The translations under genes were made by a program, and so were the position numbers. A DNA stretch of 64,000 bases from Bacillota bacterium (GTDB lineage: Bacteria; Bacillota; Limnochordia; Darwinibacteriales; Darwinibacteriaceae), in assembly GCA_012837385.1 (NCBI GenBank), contig DURH01000020.1, positions 233,140 through 297,139 of the forward strand, read 5' to 3'. Every line of letters starts with the position of its first letter. Position 1 is the first letter of the stretch. The notes beneath the pieces are model-generated. The model did no database searches. It was given only the letters and a program-made list of their open reading frames with translations, and had not been told where the DNA came from. This document shows, piece after piece, positions 19,692 to 31,301 of the stretch.

Positions 19692-20183
19692 GTGATTACA
19701 TTGGGAATTGACCCTGGGACAGCTATTACAGGCTTTGGTGTGGTGCGGGTGGAACACAACCGGCATACTGTCCTGGGCTATGGTGCGATACGCACCTCAT
19801 CCAAGGAAGCCACGGCCAAGCGCCTAGAGACGATTTACCAGGAGCTCAGCAGTCTGATCAAGGAGTTTGAACCAGACTGCTTGGCTGTGGAAGAACTCTT
19901 TTTCAACAAAAACTCTGCCACGGCGCTTGCGGTGGGACAAGCTAGGGGAGTAGCCATTTTGGCTGGTTCCCATGCTGGGCTGCCAGTTTATGAGTACACG
20001 CCTCTTCAGGTGAAGACGGCGGTGACCGGTTATGGACGGGCCGACAAAGAACAGGTGGCATACATGGTGCGCATGCTCCTGGGGCTGCAGACAACTCCGC
20101 AACCCGACGACATCACTGATGCTTTGGCCATCTGCATCTGCCATGGCTATAACTCCAATAACTGGGGGAGGAGAGGCGAATGA
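19692..20183 (+). CDS. ruvC: Crossover junction endodeoxyribonuclease RuvC
   Basis: ITLGIDPGTAITGFGVV, CLAVEELFFNKN, DDITDALAICICH. Confidence 0.97.
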   Translation: MITLGIDPGTAITGFGVVRVEHNRHTVLGYGAIRTSSKEATAKRLETIYQELSSLIKEFEPDCLAVEELFFNKNSATALAVGQARGVAILAGSHAGLPVYEYTPLQVKTAVTGYGRADKEQVAYMVRMLLGLQTTPQPDDITDALAICICHGYNSNNWGRRGE

Positions 20184-20812
20184 TAGTATCCTTAAAGGGT
20201 CGGCTGTTGGATGCAGCGGACAGCATAGTGTTCCTAGAAGTACAAGGGGTTGGGTTTGAGGTAAATGCGTCGGCATCTGTCCTTAAGTCTCTGCCGCCAT
20301 TAGGCCAGGAGCTGCAGGTGTTCACTTACCTGCAGGTGCGAGAGGACAATATGGCGCTCTACGGCTTCTCATCCTGGGAGGAGCGTCGCCTGTTTGAAAA
20401 GATTATCAGCGTTGCTGGGATCGGGCCTAAGAGCGGTTTAGCCATCATTTCCAGCATTGATCCAGAGGGCTTTATCCGCGCTGTACAGACCCAGGATCTA
20501 AAGACCCTCACTACTCTGCCTGGAGTTGGCAAGAAGACTGGGCAGAGGATTCTCTTGGAATTGAAGGACGCTTTCAAGCACGTCGAGTTGCCTGAATCCC
20601 ATGAAGACGCTCCTGATCTGCCAGGGGATATCGTGGAAGATGCACTGGAGGCTTTGATCGCGCTGGGTTACAGCAGCAGTGAGGCGCAGCGCATGGTTGA
20701 TTTGGCCCAGCCTCAGTTAGATCAGCAGTATGATCTGCAAGAGCTGCTGAAAACGGCACTGGCTCAAAACAGCCAGCAAAGGGGTGAACGTACTTGGAAA
20801 CGGAACGGATAG
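20180..20812 (+). CDS. ruvA: Holliday junction DNA helicase RuvA
   Basis: [49 protein letters not shown] overlap with ruvC. Confidence 0.97.
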   Translation: MIVSLKGRLLDAADSIVFLEVQGVGFEVNASASVLKSLPPLGQELQVFTYLQVREDNMALYGFSSWEERRLFEKIISVAGIGPKSGLAIISSIDPEGFIRAVQTQDLKTLTTLPGVGKKTGQRILLELKDAFKHVELPESHEDAPDLPGDIVEDALEALIALGYSSSEAQRMVDLAQPQLDQQYDLQELLKTALAQNSQQRGERTWKRNG

Positions 20813-21813
20813 TAAGTGCCTGGAAACGGCCTGACGATTGGGATGTGGAGAGGTCACTGCGGCCAAGGAATTTAGCTGAGTATATCGGGCAGGACAAGGT
20901 GAAGGAACACCTACGCCTGTTCATTACCGCAGCCAAGCAGCGTGACGAGGCGCTGGATCATGTCCTGCTCTACGGTCCTCCTGGGTTGGGTAAGACCAGT
21001 TTGGCTCACATTATTGCTGGTGAGATGGGAGTGGGTATTCACACCACTTCAGGTCCTGCCATCGAGCGCCAGGGAGATCTAGTGGCCATCTTAACCAGCC
21101 TTCAGGCCAGAGATGTACTCTTTATCGACGAGATTCACCGCCTGAGCAGGCAGGTAGAGGAGGTACTCTACCCCGCCATGGAAGACGGAGCCGTTGATAT
21201 TGTTATCGGCAAGGGTCCTGGGGCCCGGTCTGTGCGCATCGATCTGCCTCCTTTTACCTTGGTGGGGGCCACCACCAGGGCCGGGATGCTCACTTCTCCC
21301 CTGCGTGACCGCTTTGGGATGTTGAGCCGCTTGGACCTTTATGAGACTAAGGATCTGCAGGCCATCGTCCTGAGGGCTGCTGACATATTGGACATAGAAA
21401 TCGACCAGGCTGGAGCAGAGGAGATCGCCAAACGCTCCCGGGGTACGCCGCGGGTGGCCAACCGCCTCCTCAAGCGGGTGAGGGACTATGCTCAGGTGCG
21501 GGCAGACAATCGCATCTCCCACGAGGTAGCCAAGGCAGCCCTCAGCCTGTTTGAGATTGATGGCAATGGGCTGGATCAGATGGACAGGCGCATCCTGTTC
21601 ACCATCCACAAGGTGTTTGGCGGAGGGCCGGTGGGTGTGGACAGTCTCAGCGCCGCGATCGGCGAGGAAGCTGCCACCATTGAAGATGTCTATGAACCCT
21701 TCCTGCTGCAGCTGGGGCTGCTGCAGAGAACCGCGAGGGGACGCTGCCTCACCAATTTGGGCTATGAATACCTAGGCGTTCAACCCCCGGCGACAGCAGG
21801 TGAAGAGCTTTGA
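20794..21813 (+). CDS. ruvB: Holliday junction DNA helicase RuvB
   Basis: [39 protein letters not shown] start. Confidence 0.97.
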   Translation: METERIVSAWKRPDDWDVERSLRPRNLAEYIGQDKVKEHLRLFITAAKQRDEALDHVLLYGPPGLGKTSLAHIIAGEMGVGIHTTSGPAIERQGDLVAILTSLQARDVLFIDEIHRLSRQVEEVLYPAMEDGAVDIVIGKGPGARSVRIDLPPFTLVGATTRAGMLTSPLRDRFGMLSRLDLYETKDLQAIVLRAADILDIEIDQAGAEEIAKRSRGTPRVANRLLKRVRDYAQVRADNRISHEVAKAALSLFEIDGNGLDQMDRRILFTIHKVFGGGPVGVDSLSAAIGEEAATIEDVYEPFLLQLGLLQRTARGRCLTNLGYEYLGVQPPATAGEEL

Positions 21814-22562
21814 CTTGGAAAACAGAGGGAATTGTGCTGAGGGTGCGCAACATGGGTGAAGCTGACCGGGTGGTGACGGTCTATACAAAGGACCGGGGCA
21901 AACTCACCGCTGCGGCCAGGGGGGCCCGGCGCGTCAGGAACCGCCTGCTCGGTTCCACACAGGTCTTCACCCATGGGCTGTACCTCATTTTTCCCAGGCA
22001 GGGACTGCATAATCTCAGTCAGGCGGAAATCATCCACAGCAGGCAGCCCCTCAGGGAGGATCTGGAGAAGTTCGCCTACGCTTCCTACATAACGGAACTG
22101 CTGGATGCCCTCACTGCAGAGGAGGACCCTGCAGAAAGCGTTTTCTCTCTGCTGGCCAGCGCCTTGGCCTTAGCTGAAAAGGGGCGCCTTAAGCTAGCGG
22201 CTCGGGCTTTCGAGATCAGACTCATGAGGGAACTTGGCTATGAGCCTGAGCTGTATCACTGCCTAAACTGTCGTGAGGCTGTGCGGGACACCATATTCTT
22301 CACGGAACAGGCGGGGGTGCTGTGCCAGAAGTGTGCTCCCCAGGTTCCGGGCAGCGTGCGCATCTCCAATGGCGTCTGGGAGCTGATGAAAAAGCTTTTG
22401 GAATGGGAGTTCTCCAAACTGACTGTCCTTCATCCAGCGGCGGGCCTTGAGGAGGAGCTGCGCCAGATTATGCGTAAGTACATAGACTTTCGGCTAGAAT
22501 ATCCCTTGAAGTCTCTAGATTTCCTGGAGACCCTAACGGCTGTGCCGCCGGGAGCAGATTGA
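21810..22562 (+). CDS. recO: DNA repair protein RecO
   Basis: [35 protein letters not shown]; zinc-finger cysteines CLNC...CQKC. Confidence 0.95.
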   Translation: MTWKTEGIVLRVRNMGEADRVVTVYTKDRGKLTAAARGARRVRNRLLGSTQVFTHGLYLIFPRQGLHNLSQAEIIHSRQPLREDLEKFAYASYITELLDALTAEEDPAESVFSLLASALALAEKGRLKLAARAFEIRLMRELGYEPELYHCLNCREAVRDTIFFTEQAGVLCQKCAPQVPGSVRISNGVWELMKKLLEWEFSKLTVLHPAAGLEEELRQIMRKYIDFRLEYPLKSLDFLETLTAVPPGAD

Positions 22563-22637
22563 CAATTCGTGGTGGATTTGGTATATATTAAGCGATATTA
22601 CTGCACTTTAAAGTGCATAATTCATGTCCTCTGGAGA

Positions 22638-22674
22638 AACCTTTCGTCCCTTGTCGTTGGGTGAAAGGTTTTTC
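22638..22674 (+). terminator. Hairpin/terminator in the glyQS leader
   Basis: AACCTTTCGTCCC-TTGTCGTT-GGGTGAAAGGTT + TTTTC. Confidence 0.7.
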
Positions 22675-22696
22675 AAAATCAGAGAGGGGTGGCTGA

Positions 22697-23575
22697 GTGA
22701 ACCTACAAGAAATGATCCTGAAACTGCAGAGCTATTGGGCGCAACAAGGGTGCATCATTTATCAGCCCTATGATTTGGAAGTCGGTGCTGGGACTATGTC
22801 ACCAGCCACTTTTTTAAAGGCATTGGGGCCTGAGCCCTGGAACGTTGCCTATGTACAGCCCAGCAGGCGGCCCACAGATGGGCGTTATGGGGAGAACCCC
22901 AATCGCGTCCAGCACTACTACCAGTTTCAAGTAATCCTCAAACCCTCGCCCGATGACGTACAGGAACTATACTTGGGCAGTTTGGAAGCGCTGGGGATTG
23001 ACCTGCTTAAACATGATGTTCGCTTTGTGGAAGATGACTGGGAGTCTCCCACCCTAGGGGCGTGGGGCTTGGGCTGGGAAGTGTGGCTGGATGGGATGGA
23101 AATCACCCAGTTCACATACTTTCAGCAGGTAGGCGGTATCGATGTGAAACCGGTATCCGCGGAAATTACCTATGGGGTGGAACGCCTAGCCATGTTTATC
23201 CAAGGAGTGGATTCCATCTTTGACCTGGTCTGGGTGGACGGGGTCACCTATGGAGACGTCTTTTTGCAGAATGAAGTTGAGTACTCCAAACACAATTTTG
23301 AGGCAGCTGATACCACCAAGCTGTTCACCCTCTTCGATTTGTATGAGGACGAGGCTGAGAGGCTGATTGGGTTGGGTTTGGTTCTGCCAGGGTATGATTA
23401 CGTGCTGAAATGCTCCCACACCTTTAACCTCTTGGATGCCCGGGGCGCCCTCAGCGTCAGCGAGCGGACGCGGTTTATCGGCAGGGTGCGGGCGCTGGCG
23501 CGCTTGGCAGCCCAGGGATACTTAGCGGAAAGGGAGCGGCTGGGGTTTCCACTTCTGAAGAGGGGGGCGATATAG
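22697..23575 (+). CDS. glyQ: Glycine--tRNA ligase alpha subunit
   Basis: [61 protein letters not shown]. Confidence 0.97.
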   Translation: MNLQEMILKLQSYWAQQGCIIYQPYDLEVGAGTMSPATFLKALGPEPWNVAYVQPSRRPTDGRYGENPNRVQHYYQFQVILKPSPDDVQELYLGSLEALGIDLLKHDVRFVEDDWESPTLGAWGLGWEVWLDGMEITQFTYFQQVGGIDVKPVSAEITYGVERLAMFIQGVDSIFDLVWVDGVTYGDVFLQNEVEYSKHNFEAADTTKLFTLFDLYEDEAERLIGLGLVLPGYDYVLKCSHTFNLLDARGALSVSERTRFIGRVRALARLAAQGYLAERERLGFPLLKRGAI

Positions 23576-25639
23576 ATGCAGGACTTTTTGCTGGAACTGG
23601 GCTTCGAGGAACTGCCTGCTCGTTTTATTGATAGCGCACTTAAGCAATTATCAGAAGCAATTACCAGTCGGCTGACGCAAGAGCGTTTGAGCTTCGGTGA
23701 GGTTAGGCTGTTTAGCACACCCCGGAGGTTGGCCGTACTCATAGAAGGGCTTCAGGAAAAGCAGGACGACATGGTGGAGGAAATCAAGGGACCGCCTGTG
23801 AGCATTGCCAGAGACGCCGAAGGCAATTTGACTAAAGCGGGCTTGGGCTTTCTCCGCTCACAACAGGTGGACGAACAGGCCATCATAGTCAAGTCCTTTC
23901 AGGGGGGCGAGTACCTCTATGTGCGCAAAGAAGTGCAGGGCCAGGAAACCTATGCGCTGCTTAAGCCTGTCCTGGAAGATATTATTGCCCATCTGGGCTT
24001 CCCTAAGAACATGCGTTGGGGAGACTACGATCTGCGCTATGCTCGGCCCCTGAGGTGGATTGTGGCTTTGTTTGGAACTAGGGTGATCCCTGTGGAAGTG
24101 GGGCCAATCAAGGCCGGACAGGTGAGTTTTGGCCATAGGCAGTTGAGCGCCGGTCCCATCACAATAGAGCAGCCAAGTGACTATCCTGCGGCCCTGAAAG
24201 AGAATTATGTTATTGCCGATACTGAAGAGCGGGTTACAGACATTTGGCAGCAGATTCAGCGGCTTGCCCAGGAACATCAGGCCACCGTACAGGAAGATCA
24301 GCGCCTGCTTAAGGAAGTAGCCAATTTGGTTGAGTATCCCACGGCCTTTGTAGGCGAATTCTCCAAACAGTTCTTGGATGTTCCCTCTGAAGTGCTCATC
24401 ACTTCTATGAAAGAGCATCAGCGCTATTTCCCCCTCCATGATTCTGAGGGAAGATTGAAGGCCTGTTTTATAGGAGTGCGCAATGGAGCTGACAACCACC
24501 TGGATCTGGTGGTGAAGGGCAATGAAAAAGTGCTGGCAGCACGTTTAGCGGATGCGAAGTTCTTTTATGATGAAGATCTAAGGACTGAACTAGCAGATCA
24601 TCTACCAAGGCTGGACCAGGTGGTCTTCCAGGAGAAACTGGGAACCATGGGAGATAAGGTGCGCCGCCTGGAGAAACTCACAGCGGCCCTGACTGAGCTC
24701 TTGGGCCATGCAGAGCATTTGGACACTGCCCTGCGCACCGCTCGCTTAGCTAAGTGCGATCTGGTCACTCAGATGGTATATGAGTTCCCAGAGCTGCAGG
24801 GAGTGATGGGTGAAAAATACGCTTTAGCCCAAGGTGAGGAAGCAGCAGTGGCAGCTGGTATTAGGGAGCACTATATGCCGCGCTTTGCAGGCGATGCAGT
24901 TCCCACCACTATTGAAGGTACCCTGGTGAGTCTAGCTGATAAGCTGGACACTTTGGTGGGCTATTTCGCCCTCGGTAAGATCCCCACTGGCTCCCAAGAT
25001 CCCTTTGCCCTGCGCCGGCAGGCCCAGGGTGTGGTGCAGATTCTGCGGCAGGGTGGCTACCTGGTTTCCATCGAGAAATTGGTGGGCACCGCAGCGGAGG
25101 GCTACTCAGACCCAAACCTGGGAGAGGATCAGGCGGCAGCACTGGTGAAGTTCCTCCTGGCCAGGCTGAGGGTGACCCTTCTTGAACAGGGCTACAGCTA
25201 CGATATTGTCGACGCAGCCCTGGCCTCAGACGATGATCAGATCCCCAGCCTGCTAAACAGAGTAAGCGCGCTATCTGATTTTCGAGAAGGAGAGCTTTTT
25301 GAAGACCTCATTATCGGCTTCGAGCGGGTCGCCAATCTAGCTGCTAAGGCCGAAGTAGATACCCTGGAAAAGGATGCCTTCCTTCCCGCTGATGCTGAGT
25401 TCCATACAAGCGTCCAGGAACTGGAAAAAACCTGTCTGCCCCTGGTGGAGCAGGGAGATTTCCAAGGTGTGCTGCAGCAATTAGCGGGCTTTCGCCGACA
25501 GGTCGACCGGTTTTTCGACCAGGTGATGATTATGGATGAGGATCCTGTAGTGCGCAGTAACCGTCTGGCGCTGCTTAAACAAGCCCTGAAGTTGTATAGA
25601 TTGTGCGGTGATTTGCGGTTAGTTGTTTCGAATAAGTAA
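23576..25639 (+). CDS. glyS: Glycine--tRNA ligase beta subunit
   Basis: FLLELGFEELPARFI, 687 aa, DALRR-type C-terminus; adjacent to glyQ. Confidence 0.97.
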   Translation: MQDFLLELGFEELPARFIDSALKQLSEAITSRLTQERLSFGEVRLFSTPRRLAVLIEGLQEKQDDMVEEIKGPPVSIARDAEGNLTKAGLGFLRSQQVDEQAIIVKSFQGGEYLYVRKEVQGQETYALLKPVLEDIIAHLGFPKNMRWGDYDLRYARPLRWIVALFGTRVIPVEVGPIKAGQVSFGHRQLSAGPITIEQPSDYPAALKENYVIADTEERVTDIWQQIQRLAQEHQATVQEDQRLLKEVANLVEYPTAFVGEFSKQFLDVPSEVLITSMKEHQRYFPLHDSEGRLKACFIGVRNGADNHLDLVVKGNEKVLAARLADAKFFYDEDLRTELADHLPRLDQVVFQEKLGTMGDKVRRLEKLTAALTELLGHAEHLDTALRTARLAKCDLVTQMVYEFPELQGVMGEKYALAQGEEAAVAAGIREHYMPRFAGDAVPTTIEGTLVSLADKLDTLVGYFALGKIPTGSQDPFALRRQAQGVVQILRQGGYLVSIEKLVGTAAEGYSDPNLGEDQAAALVKFLLARLRVTLLEQGYSYDIVDAALASDDDQIPSLLNRVSALSDFREGELFEDLIIGFERVANLAAKAEVDTLEKDAFLPADAEFHTSVQELEKTCLPLVEQGDFQGVLQQLAGFRRQVDRFFDQVMIMDEDPVVRSNRLALLKQALKLYRLCGDLRLVVSNK

Positions 25640-25778
25640 AGAAGCGGGTCTTGGGAAGGAGAACCGGAGACGATCAAGAATAGAGTCTGTTGGTAATTAG
25701 CCCAATAATTCCCGAATTTGAGGACGTGTTTCCCCAAAGGGAATGATATTAGCTAACAAACGAAGAAGGAGGATGCGA

Positions 25779-28409
25779 ATGAGCACCAAGTGGGTTTACT
25801 TTTTTGGTGACGGCCAAACAGATGGCCAGCAGGGTAACAGGAATCTAGTTGGTGGTAAAGGCGCTAACTTAGCAGAGATGGTGGCCCTTGGTATTCCAGT
25901 ACCACCAGGATTTACCATTACCACTGAAGCTTGTACCGAGTTTTACACCAATGGTGAGAAGTGGGTAGAAGGTTTAGAAGAGCAAGTGATGGAGAATCTC
26001 GCAAAAGTCGAGCAGGCCATGGAGGCTAAGTTCGGTGATGCCGAGAACCCACTGCTTCTTTCTGTTCGCTCCGGTGCACGGGTTTCTATGCCTGGCATGA
26101 TGGACACTGTCCTGAACCTGGGGCTCAATGACGTGACTGTGGAAGCCTTGGCTAAGAAGTCGGGGAACCCCCGTTTTGCTTGGGACTCTTACCGTCGTTT
26201 TATCCAGATGTATGGCGACGTGGTGATGGGCGTTGAGCATGACCTCTTCGAAGAGGCCTTGGCCAAAAAGCGTGTTGAGCAGGGTGTAGAGCTTGACAAT
26301 GAACTGACCGTAGAAGCTCTTCAAGATCTGGTTCACGAGTACAAGGCCATTGTACAGAAATCCGCAGGCGTACTCTTCCCGGATGATCCCATCGAGCAGT
26401 TGAAGGGTGCCATCGATGCCGTATTCCGTTCCTGGAACGGAGCACGTGCCATCCGGTACCGTCAGATCAACCACATCCCCCACGACTGGGGTACAGCTGT
26501 AAACGTCCAGGCCATGGTCTTCGGGAACATGGGCGACAATTCTGGTACAGGAGTAGCTTTCACCAGGGATCCTTCCACAGGTGAGAACGTGTTCTACGGC
26601 GAGTACCTGATGAACGCTCAGGGTGAAGACGTTGTGGCAGGTATCCGTACACCGAACCCCATTTCCCAGCTTCACGAAGGAATGCCTGAGGTTTACGACG
26701 AGCTGGTAAGGATTTACAAGCTCCTGGAGAACCACTACAAAGACATGCAGGATGTGGAGTTTACCATTCAAGAAGGAAAACTGTACATGCTGCAGACCCG
26801 TACCGGTAAGCGTACAGCCATGGCTGCAGTGCGCATTGCTGTGGAGATGGTGGAAGAGGGGCTTATCGACAAGAAGACCGCTGTCCTGCGTGTCGAACCA
26901 GAACAGCTTGATCAGCTCCTGCATCCCATGATCGACCCCAAGGCCAAGTATGACGTGATTGCCAAGGGCCTTCCTGCATCGCCAGGGGCAGCAGCCGGCC
27001 GCATCGTGTTCACTGCTGAAGAGGCAGAAGTTTGGAAAGAGCGCGGCGAACAGGTCATCCTGGTGCGCAATGAAACATCCCCAGAGGATATCGGTGGTAT
27101 GGACGTGGCGGAAGGTATTCTCACCGCTCGCGGCGGTATGACTTCCCACGCTGCTGTAGTCGCTCGCGGTATGGGTAAGTGCTGCGTAGCAGGATGTTCC
27201 TCTGCCCAGATTGATGAAGCAAACAAGACCCTCACCTTCGGCACCACTGTACTGAAAGAAGGCGACTGGGTTACCCTGAATGGTACTGCCGGTGAAGTGA
27301 TTGTTGGCCAGGTACCGATGGTCCAGGTAGAAGTGTCAGGCAATCTCGGTACCCTTTTGGAGTGGGCTGATGAGTACCGCGCCTTGGGTATCCGCACAAA
27401 TGCCGATACGCCCCACGACAGTCAGACTGCTGTTGAGTTTGGTGCCGAGGGTATTGGCCTGTGCAGAACTGAGCATATGTTCTTTGAAGGAGACCGCATC
27501 AGTGCCGTGCGGCAGATGATTTTTGCCAGCGACCAAGCGGGTCGTGAAGCCGCCCTGGCGAAATTGCTGCCTTACCAGAAGGGCGATTTCAAGGGCATCT
27601 TCAAAGCCATGGAGGGTAAGCCGGTTACTGTAAGGCTCCTCGACCCACCACTGCATGAGTTTGTGCCGCAGGATCAAGAGACCATTAAAAAGCTCGCTGG
27701 TGAGATGGGGCTTACCGTTGAAGCACTCAAGGCTCGCATCGAGTCCCTGGAAGAGATCAACCCCATGCTTGGCCACCGCGGCTGCCGCTTGGGTGTGACC
27801 TATCCGGAGATTTACGCTATGCAGGCTCGCGCCATCTTTGAGGCCGCTGCTGAGCTCACCAAGGAAGGCGTAAAAGTCTTCCCAGAGGTGATGATTCCTC
27901 TCATCGGTACCGTGGAAGAGCTCAAGTTGATGAAAGAGGTCTGCGTGGAAGTGGCAGAAGCCGTTAAGAAGGAGTCCGGGGTTGAGTTCAGTTATCTGGT
28001 GGGAACCATGATGGAAATCCCCAGAGCTTGCGTTGTTGCCGATGAAATTGCCTCTGAGGCCGAGTTCTTCTCCTTTGGCACCAACGACCTCACCCAGATG
28101 ACCTTTGGATTCAGTCGTGACGACGCCGGCACCTTCTTGCCTGACTACGTCCAGAAAGAGATCTTGGAAAGGGATCCCTTCCAGACCCTGGATCAAGTAG
28201 GTGTAGGCTACCTGGTTAAACTAGGTGTCGAAAAGGGCCGTTCCGTGAAGCCCAACCTCAAAGTGGGCGTCTGTGGTGAACATGGTGGAGACCCAGCTTC
28301 CATCGACTTCTTCCATCGTGTAGGCTTGGATTACGTCAGCTGCTCGCCCTATCGCGTGCCCATCGCACGTTTGGCTGCAGCCCAGGCAAATATCCGCAAT
28401 CCACGTTAA
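25779..28409 (+). CDS. ppdK: Pyruvate, phosphate dikinase
   Basis: [13 protein letters not shown]...[61 protein letters not shown] at 25766-25772. Confidence 0.97.
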   Translation: MSTKWVYFFGDGQTDGQQGNRNLVGGKGANLAEMVALGIPVPPGFTITTEACTEFYTNGEKWVEGLEEQVMENLAKVEQAMEAKFGDAENPLLLSVRSGARVSMPGMMDTVLNLGLNDVTVEALAKKSGNPRFAWDSYRRFIQMYGDVVMGVEHDLFEEALAKKRVEQGVELDNELTVEALQDLVHEYKAIVQKSAGVLFPDDPIEQLKGAIDAVFRSWNGARAIRYRQINHIPHDWGTAVNVQAMVFGNMGDNSGTGVAFTRDPSTGENVFYGEYLMNAQGEDVVAGIRTPNPISQLHEGMPEVYDELVRIYKLLENHYKDMQDVEFTIQEGKLYMLQTRTGKRTAMAAVRIAVEMVEEGLIDKKTAVLRVEPEQLDQLLHPMIDPKAKYDVIAKGLPASPGAAAGRIVFTAEEAEVWKERGEQVILVRNETSPEDIGGMDVAEGILTARGGMTSHAAVVARGMGKCCVAGCSSAQIDEANKTLTFGTTVLKEGDWVTLNGTAGEVIVGQVPMVQVEVSGNLGTLLEWADEYRALGIRTNADTPHDSQTAVEFGAEGIGLCRTEHMFFEGDRISAVRQMIFASDQAGREAALAKLLPYQKGDFKGIFKAMEGKPVTVRLLDPPLHEFVPQDQETIKKLAGEMGLTVEALKARIESLEEINPMLGHRGCRLGVTYPEIYAMQARAIFEAAAELTKEGVKVFPEVMIPLIGTVEELKLMKEVCVEVAEAVKKESGVEFSYLVGTMMEIPRACVVADEIASEAEFFSFGTNDLTQMTFGFSRDDAGTFLPDYVQKEILERDPFQTLDQVGVGYLVKLGVEKGRSVKPNLKVGVCGEHGGDPASIDFFHRVGLDYVSCSPYRVPIARLAAAQANIRNPR

Positions 28410-28449
28410 TGGTTGAGTAGAGATAGGGGAGGAAAACCTCTCTTCGCGG

Positions 28450-28482
28450 GGAACCCATACTGTGATAGTGTGGGTTCCTTTT
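28450..28482 (+). terminator. Terminator after ppdK
   Basis: GGAACCCATACT-GTGAT-AGTGTGGGTTCC + TTTT. Confidence 0.75.
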
Positions 28483-28534
28483 CATGCAGGAGATGGCACC
28501 GGGAGAAGAGTGACAGTGCTCTGGAGGGGTTAGG

Positions 28535-29542
28535 GTGAACTTCGTTGAGTCTATTCTAGAATGGGAAGAACGCTATTTGTCCCCCTATGCTGCTAAGGCG
28601 GGTCAGAGCAGGGGCAGGGTATATCCCGAGGAGCCCTGCTCCTATTCCACTTGCTTTCAGCAGGATCGGGAGCGTATCGTACACTCCAAAGCGTTCCGGC
28701 GTTTGAAATCAAAGACACAGGTGTTCATCGCACCCAAAGGCGATCACTATCGGACCAGGCTTACCCATGTGCTGGAGGTGACGCAGATCAGCCGCGGTGT
28801 GGCCAGGGCCCTGCGCCTGAACGAGGATCTCACAGAGGCTATCGCGCTAGGCCATGATTTGGGGCATACTCCCTTCGGCCATGCCGGTGAAGCCGCGCTA
28901 AACCGTCTGGTTGGTCACTTTAAGCACAACGAACATAGTCTGAGGATCGTAGATGTCTTGGAAGAATACTCTGAGGATTACCCGGGTCTCAACCTTACTT
29001 GGGAAGTGCGCGACGGCATTTTGCACCACACTGGTGATGTGCCACCTCAGACCTTGGAAGCCCAGGTGGTGCGCATCTGTGACCGCATTGCTTACCTCAA
29101 CCACGATGTGGAAGATGCGGTACGGGGAGGCATACTCAGCGAGGAGGACCTGCCGCAGCAGGTTCGGGAAGTGTTAGGGCGCAATGGCCGGGAGAGGATC
29201 AGAACCATGGTCAACGACATCCTCCACGCCAGTTTCGGAAAGAATGTGGTTACCATGAGCCCGCTCATTCAGGAGACAACCGATCTGTTCAGGCAGTTTC
29301 TGTTTCAAAACTTCTACTTTAACTCCGCGGCCAAGCACGAGGAGTCCAAGGTCTATGGTGTGCTCAGCATGCTGTTCCATCACTACTTGGAGCATGGAGA
29401 GAGGTTTCGCGGCTTGACGAATCCTGAGGCAGAAATCGTGGATTACATAGCAGGGATGACCGACAGCTTCGCAGCGCGGGAGTTTCAGCGCATCTTCTTG
29501 CCCAGAGGCTGGGGAGGTGATGGAGATCGCTCGCTTCTCTGA
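28535..29542 (+). CDS. dgt: Deoxyguanosinetriphosphate triphosphohydrolase-like (HD domain)
   Basis: FRRLKSKTQVFIAPKGDHYRTRLTHVLEVTQISRGVARALRLNEDLTEAIALGHDLGHTPFGHAGE. Confidence 0.93.
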   Translation: MNFVESILEWEERYLSPYAAKAGQSRGRVYPEEPCSYSTCFQQDRERIVHSKAFRRLKSKTQVFIAPKGDHYRTRLTHVLEVTQISRGVARALRLNEDLTEAIALGHDLGHTPFGHAGEAALNRLVGHFKHNEHSLRIVDVLEEYSEDYPGLNLTWEVRDGILHHTGDVPPQTLEAQVVRICDRIAYLNHDVEDAVRGGILSEEDLPQQVREVLGRNGRERIRTMVNDILHASFGKNVVTMSPLIQETTDLFRQFLFQNFYFNSAAKHEESKVYGVLSMLFHHYLEHGERFRGLTNPEAEIVDYIAGMTDSFAAREFQRIFLPRGWGGDGDRSLL

Positions 29543-31274
29543 TGAATTGATTGAGCAGGTCAAAGCGGCCGTGGATATTGTGGAAGTGGTGGGCCGCCGG
29601 GTGGAACTGAGGCCTACGGGAAAGAACTATGTCGGGCTCTGCCCCTTTCACAGCGAGAAGACGCCGTCTTTCACAGTCAGCCCAGAAAAACAGTTTTTTC
29701 ACTGTTTTGGCTGCCAAAAGGGAGGCAATGTGATCAACTTTGTGATGGAAACGGAGAACCTGTCGTTCCCTGAAGCTGTGACCAAGCTGGCTGAGGAGAA
29801 GGGTATCAAGGTTCCCACCATTTCCTCCCAAGATCAGAGGCGGGAAGAAGAGCGGGAGCGGCTGAGGCAGATCAACCAGATGGCAGCCCGTTACTACTAT
29901 CGCAATCTACGCCTTCCCCAGGGGGCTCAAGCCCGTGAATGCCTGCAGAAAAGGGGCATTACCGAACAGCTTGCCAGGGACTTTTACTTAGGTCTGTCCT
30001 TTGAAGAGTGGGATGGGCTGGCGAATTTCCTGCAAGCACAGGGCTTTGATTTGGAGCTAGCCCAGGCTGCGGGCCTGGTTACAACAGGCAAACGCGGTTA
30101 CGTAGACCGCTTTCGGGGTCGGCTGATGTTTCCCATCTGCGATCATCTCGGGCGTTTCGTGGGCTTTGGAGGGCGCCTTTTGGGAGAGGGCCAGCCGAAA
30201 TATCTCAATACTGGGCAGACAGCTGTATTCAACAAGAGCTATGTTTTGTACGGTTTGAACTGGTCCAAGGATGAGATCAAGGCCCAGGATCAAGTAATCA
30301 TTGTGGAAGGTTACACGGATCTGATTTCCCTGTTCGCCGTGGGACAGCGCAATGTGGCAGCTTCCCTGGGCACAGCCTTTACCTCAGCCCATGCCAGACT
30401 TCTCAAACGCTTCTGTTCCCGAGCAGTGATCGCCTTTGACGGCGATGCCGCAGGACAGAGGGCTGCTTGGCGCGGCATCGAGGTCCTGCATAAGTTCGGC
30501 CTCCAGGTGCGAGTAGCAGAACTGGCGAGTGGGCAGGATCCAGACACTTTTGCCCGTACCCAAGGCGCTCAAGGAGTCCGGGCCTGGCTGCATAGGGCTA
30601 AGCCCTTTCGGGAATACCAAATTGATAGAATTATTTCCCAACACGATGTAGAAACTAGAGAAGGAAAATTGACTGCATCTACAGAACTTGTTACATTGCT
30701 AGCACAGCTTACCAGCGCTGTTGAGCGGGATGAGTATACCCGCTATGCTGCTGAACGCTTAGGCGTATCCGAACAGTCACTAGCAGCGGAAGTCAGCAAT
30801 AAGCTGGGAATAGGCAGGGTTTCCCGTGTGCAGACTAGGCGTAATCTAAAAGGCGCCCCTCGCAGGCGAGTTCTGAGGCCTCCCATGGAGGTGGGTGAGG
30901 AACTGAGAGAGCGAGAGGTCCTGCGTTACCTTCTGCAGGAACCTGAACGTTTGGCTGAGGTGAAGGCGCGGGGTGTTACCGCGAGTGACTTCCTTCATGC
31001 AGATTACCGCCATGTTTATGTTTCCCTCAGTCAGAACATTCCTGACCAACGAGGCACTGCCATCGCCAGCCGACTGCTGTCACTGCCTGCACCAGCAGCA
31101 AGCTGGGAGGACTGTTTCCGCTCCTTTCTTGCAGTTTTGCGGAAGCGAAGATTACGGAAGATAGAGGAAAAACTTTCCCTTTTGGAGAATGATAGAAAAG
31201 GTCTTGATGTTCGCATGGAATTATATCAGTTGCTCAAAGAGTATTATGGCATTTATCGCGAAGACTCTTACTAA
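29517..31274 (+). CDS. dnaG: DNA primase
   Basis: CPFHSEKTPSFTVSPEKQFFHCFGCQKGGNVINFVM zinc-binding domain; TOPRIM VEGYTDLISLFAVG; 26-nt overlap with dgt. Confidence 0.97.
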   Translation: MMEIARFSDELIEQVKAAVDIVEVVGRRVELRPTGKNYVGLCPFHSEKTPSFTVSPEKQFFHCFGCQKGGNVINFVMETENLSFPEAVTKLAEEKGIKVPTISSQDQRREEERERLRQINQMAARYYYRNLRLPQGAQARECLQKRGITEQLARDFYLGLSFEEWDGLANFLQAQGFDLELAQAAGLVTTGKRGYVDRFRGRLMFPICDHLGRFVGFGGRLLGEGQPKYLNTGQTAVFNKSYVLYGLNWSKDEIKAQDQVIIVEGYTDLISLFAVGQRNVAASLGTAFTSAHARLLKRFCSRAVIAFDGDAAGQRAAWRGIEVLHKFGLQVRVAELASGQDPDTFARTQGAQGVRAWLHRAKPFREYQIDRIISQHDVETREGKLTASTELVTLLAQLTSAVERDEYTRYAAERLGVSEQSLAAEVSNKLGIGRVSRVQTRRNLKGAPRRRVLRPPMEVGEELREREVLRYLLQEPERLAEVKARGVTASDFLHADYRHVYVSLSQNIPDQRGTAIASRLLSLPAPAASWEDCFRSFLAVLRKRRLRKIEEKLSLLENDRKGLDVRMELYQLLKEYYGIYREDSY

Positions 31275-31301
31275 CATAGGCAGGAGAGAAAGGGGGTTTT
31301 C

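Noticed and set aside
22563-22696. T-box riboswitch upstream of glyQS
   Set aside because: No AGGGTGGTACCGCG core or AGTA/specifier features; only a hairpin and a palindrome are visible
25974-28196. Long antisense ORFs (391 aa and 286 aa) opposite ppdK
   Set aside because: They lie fully within the confidently assigned ppdK gene, have low-complexity His/Leu-rich composition and no recognisable motifs; most likely codon-bias artefacts
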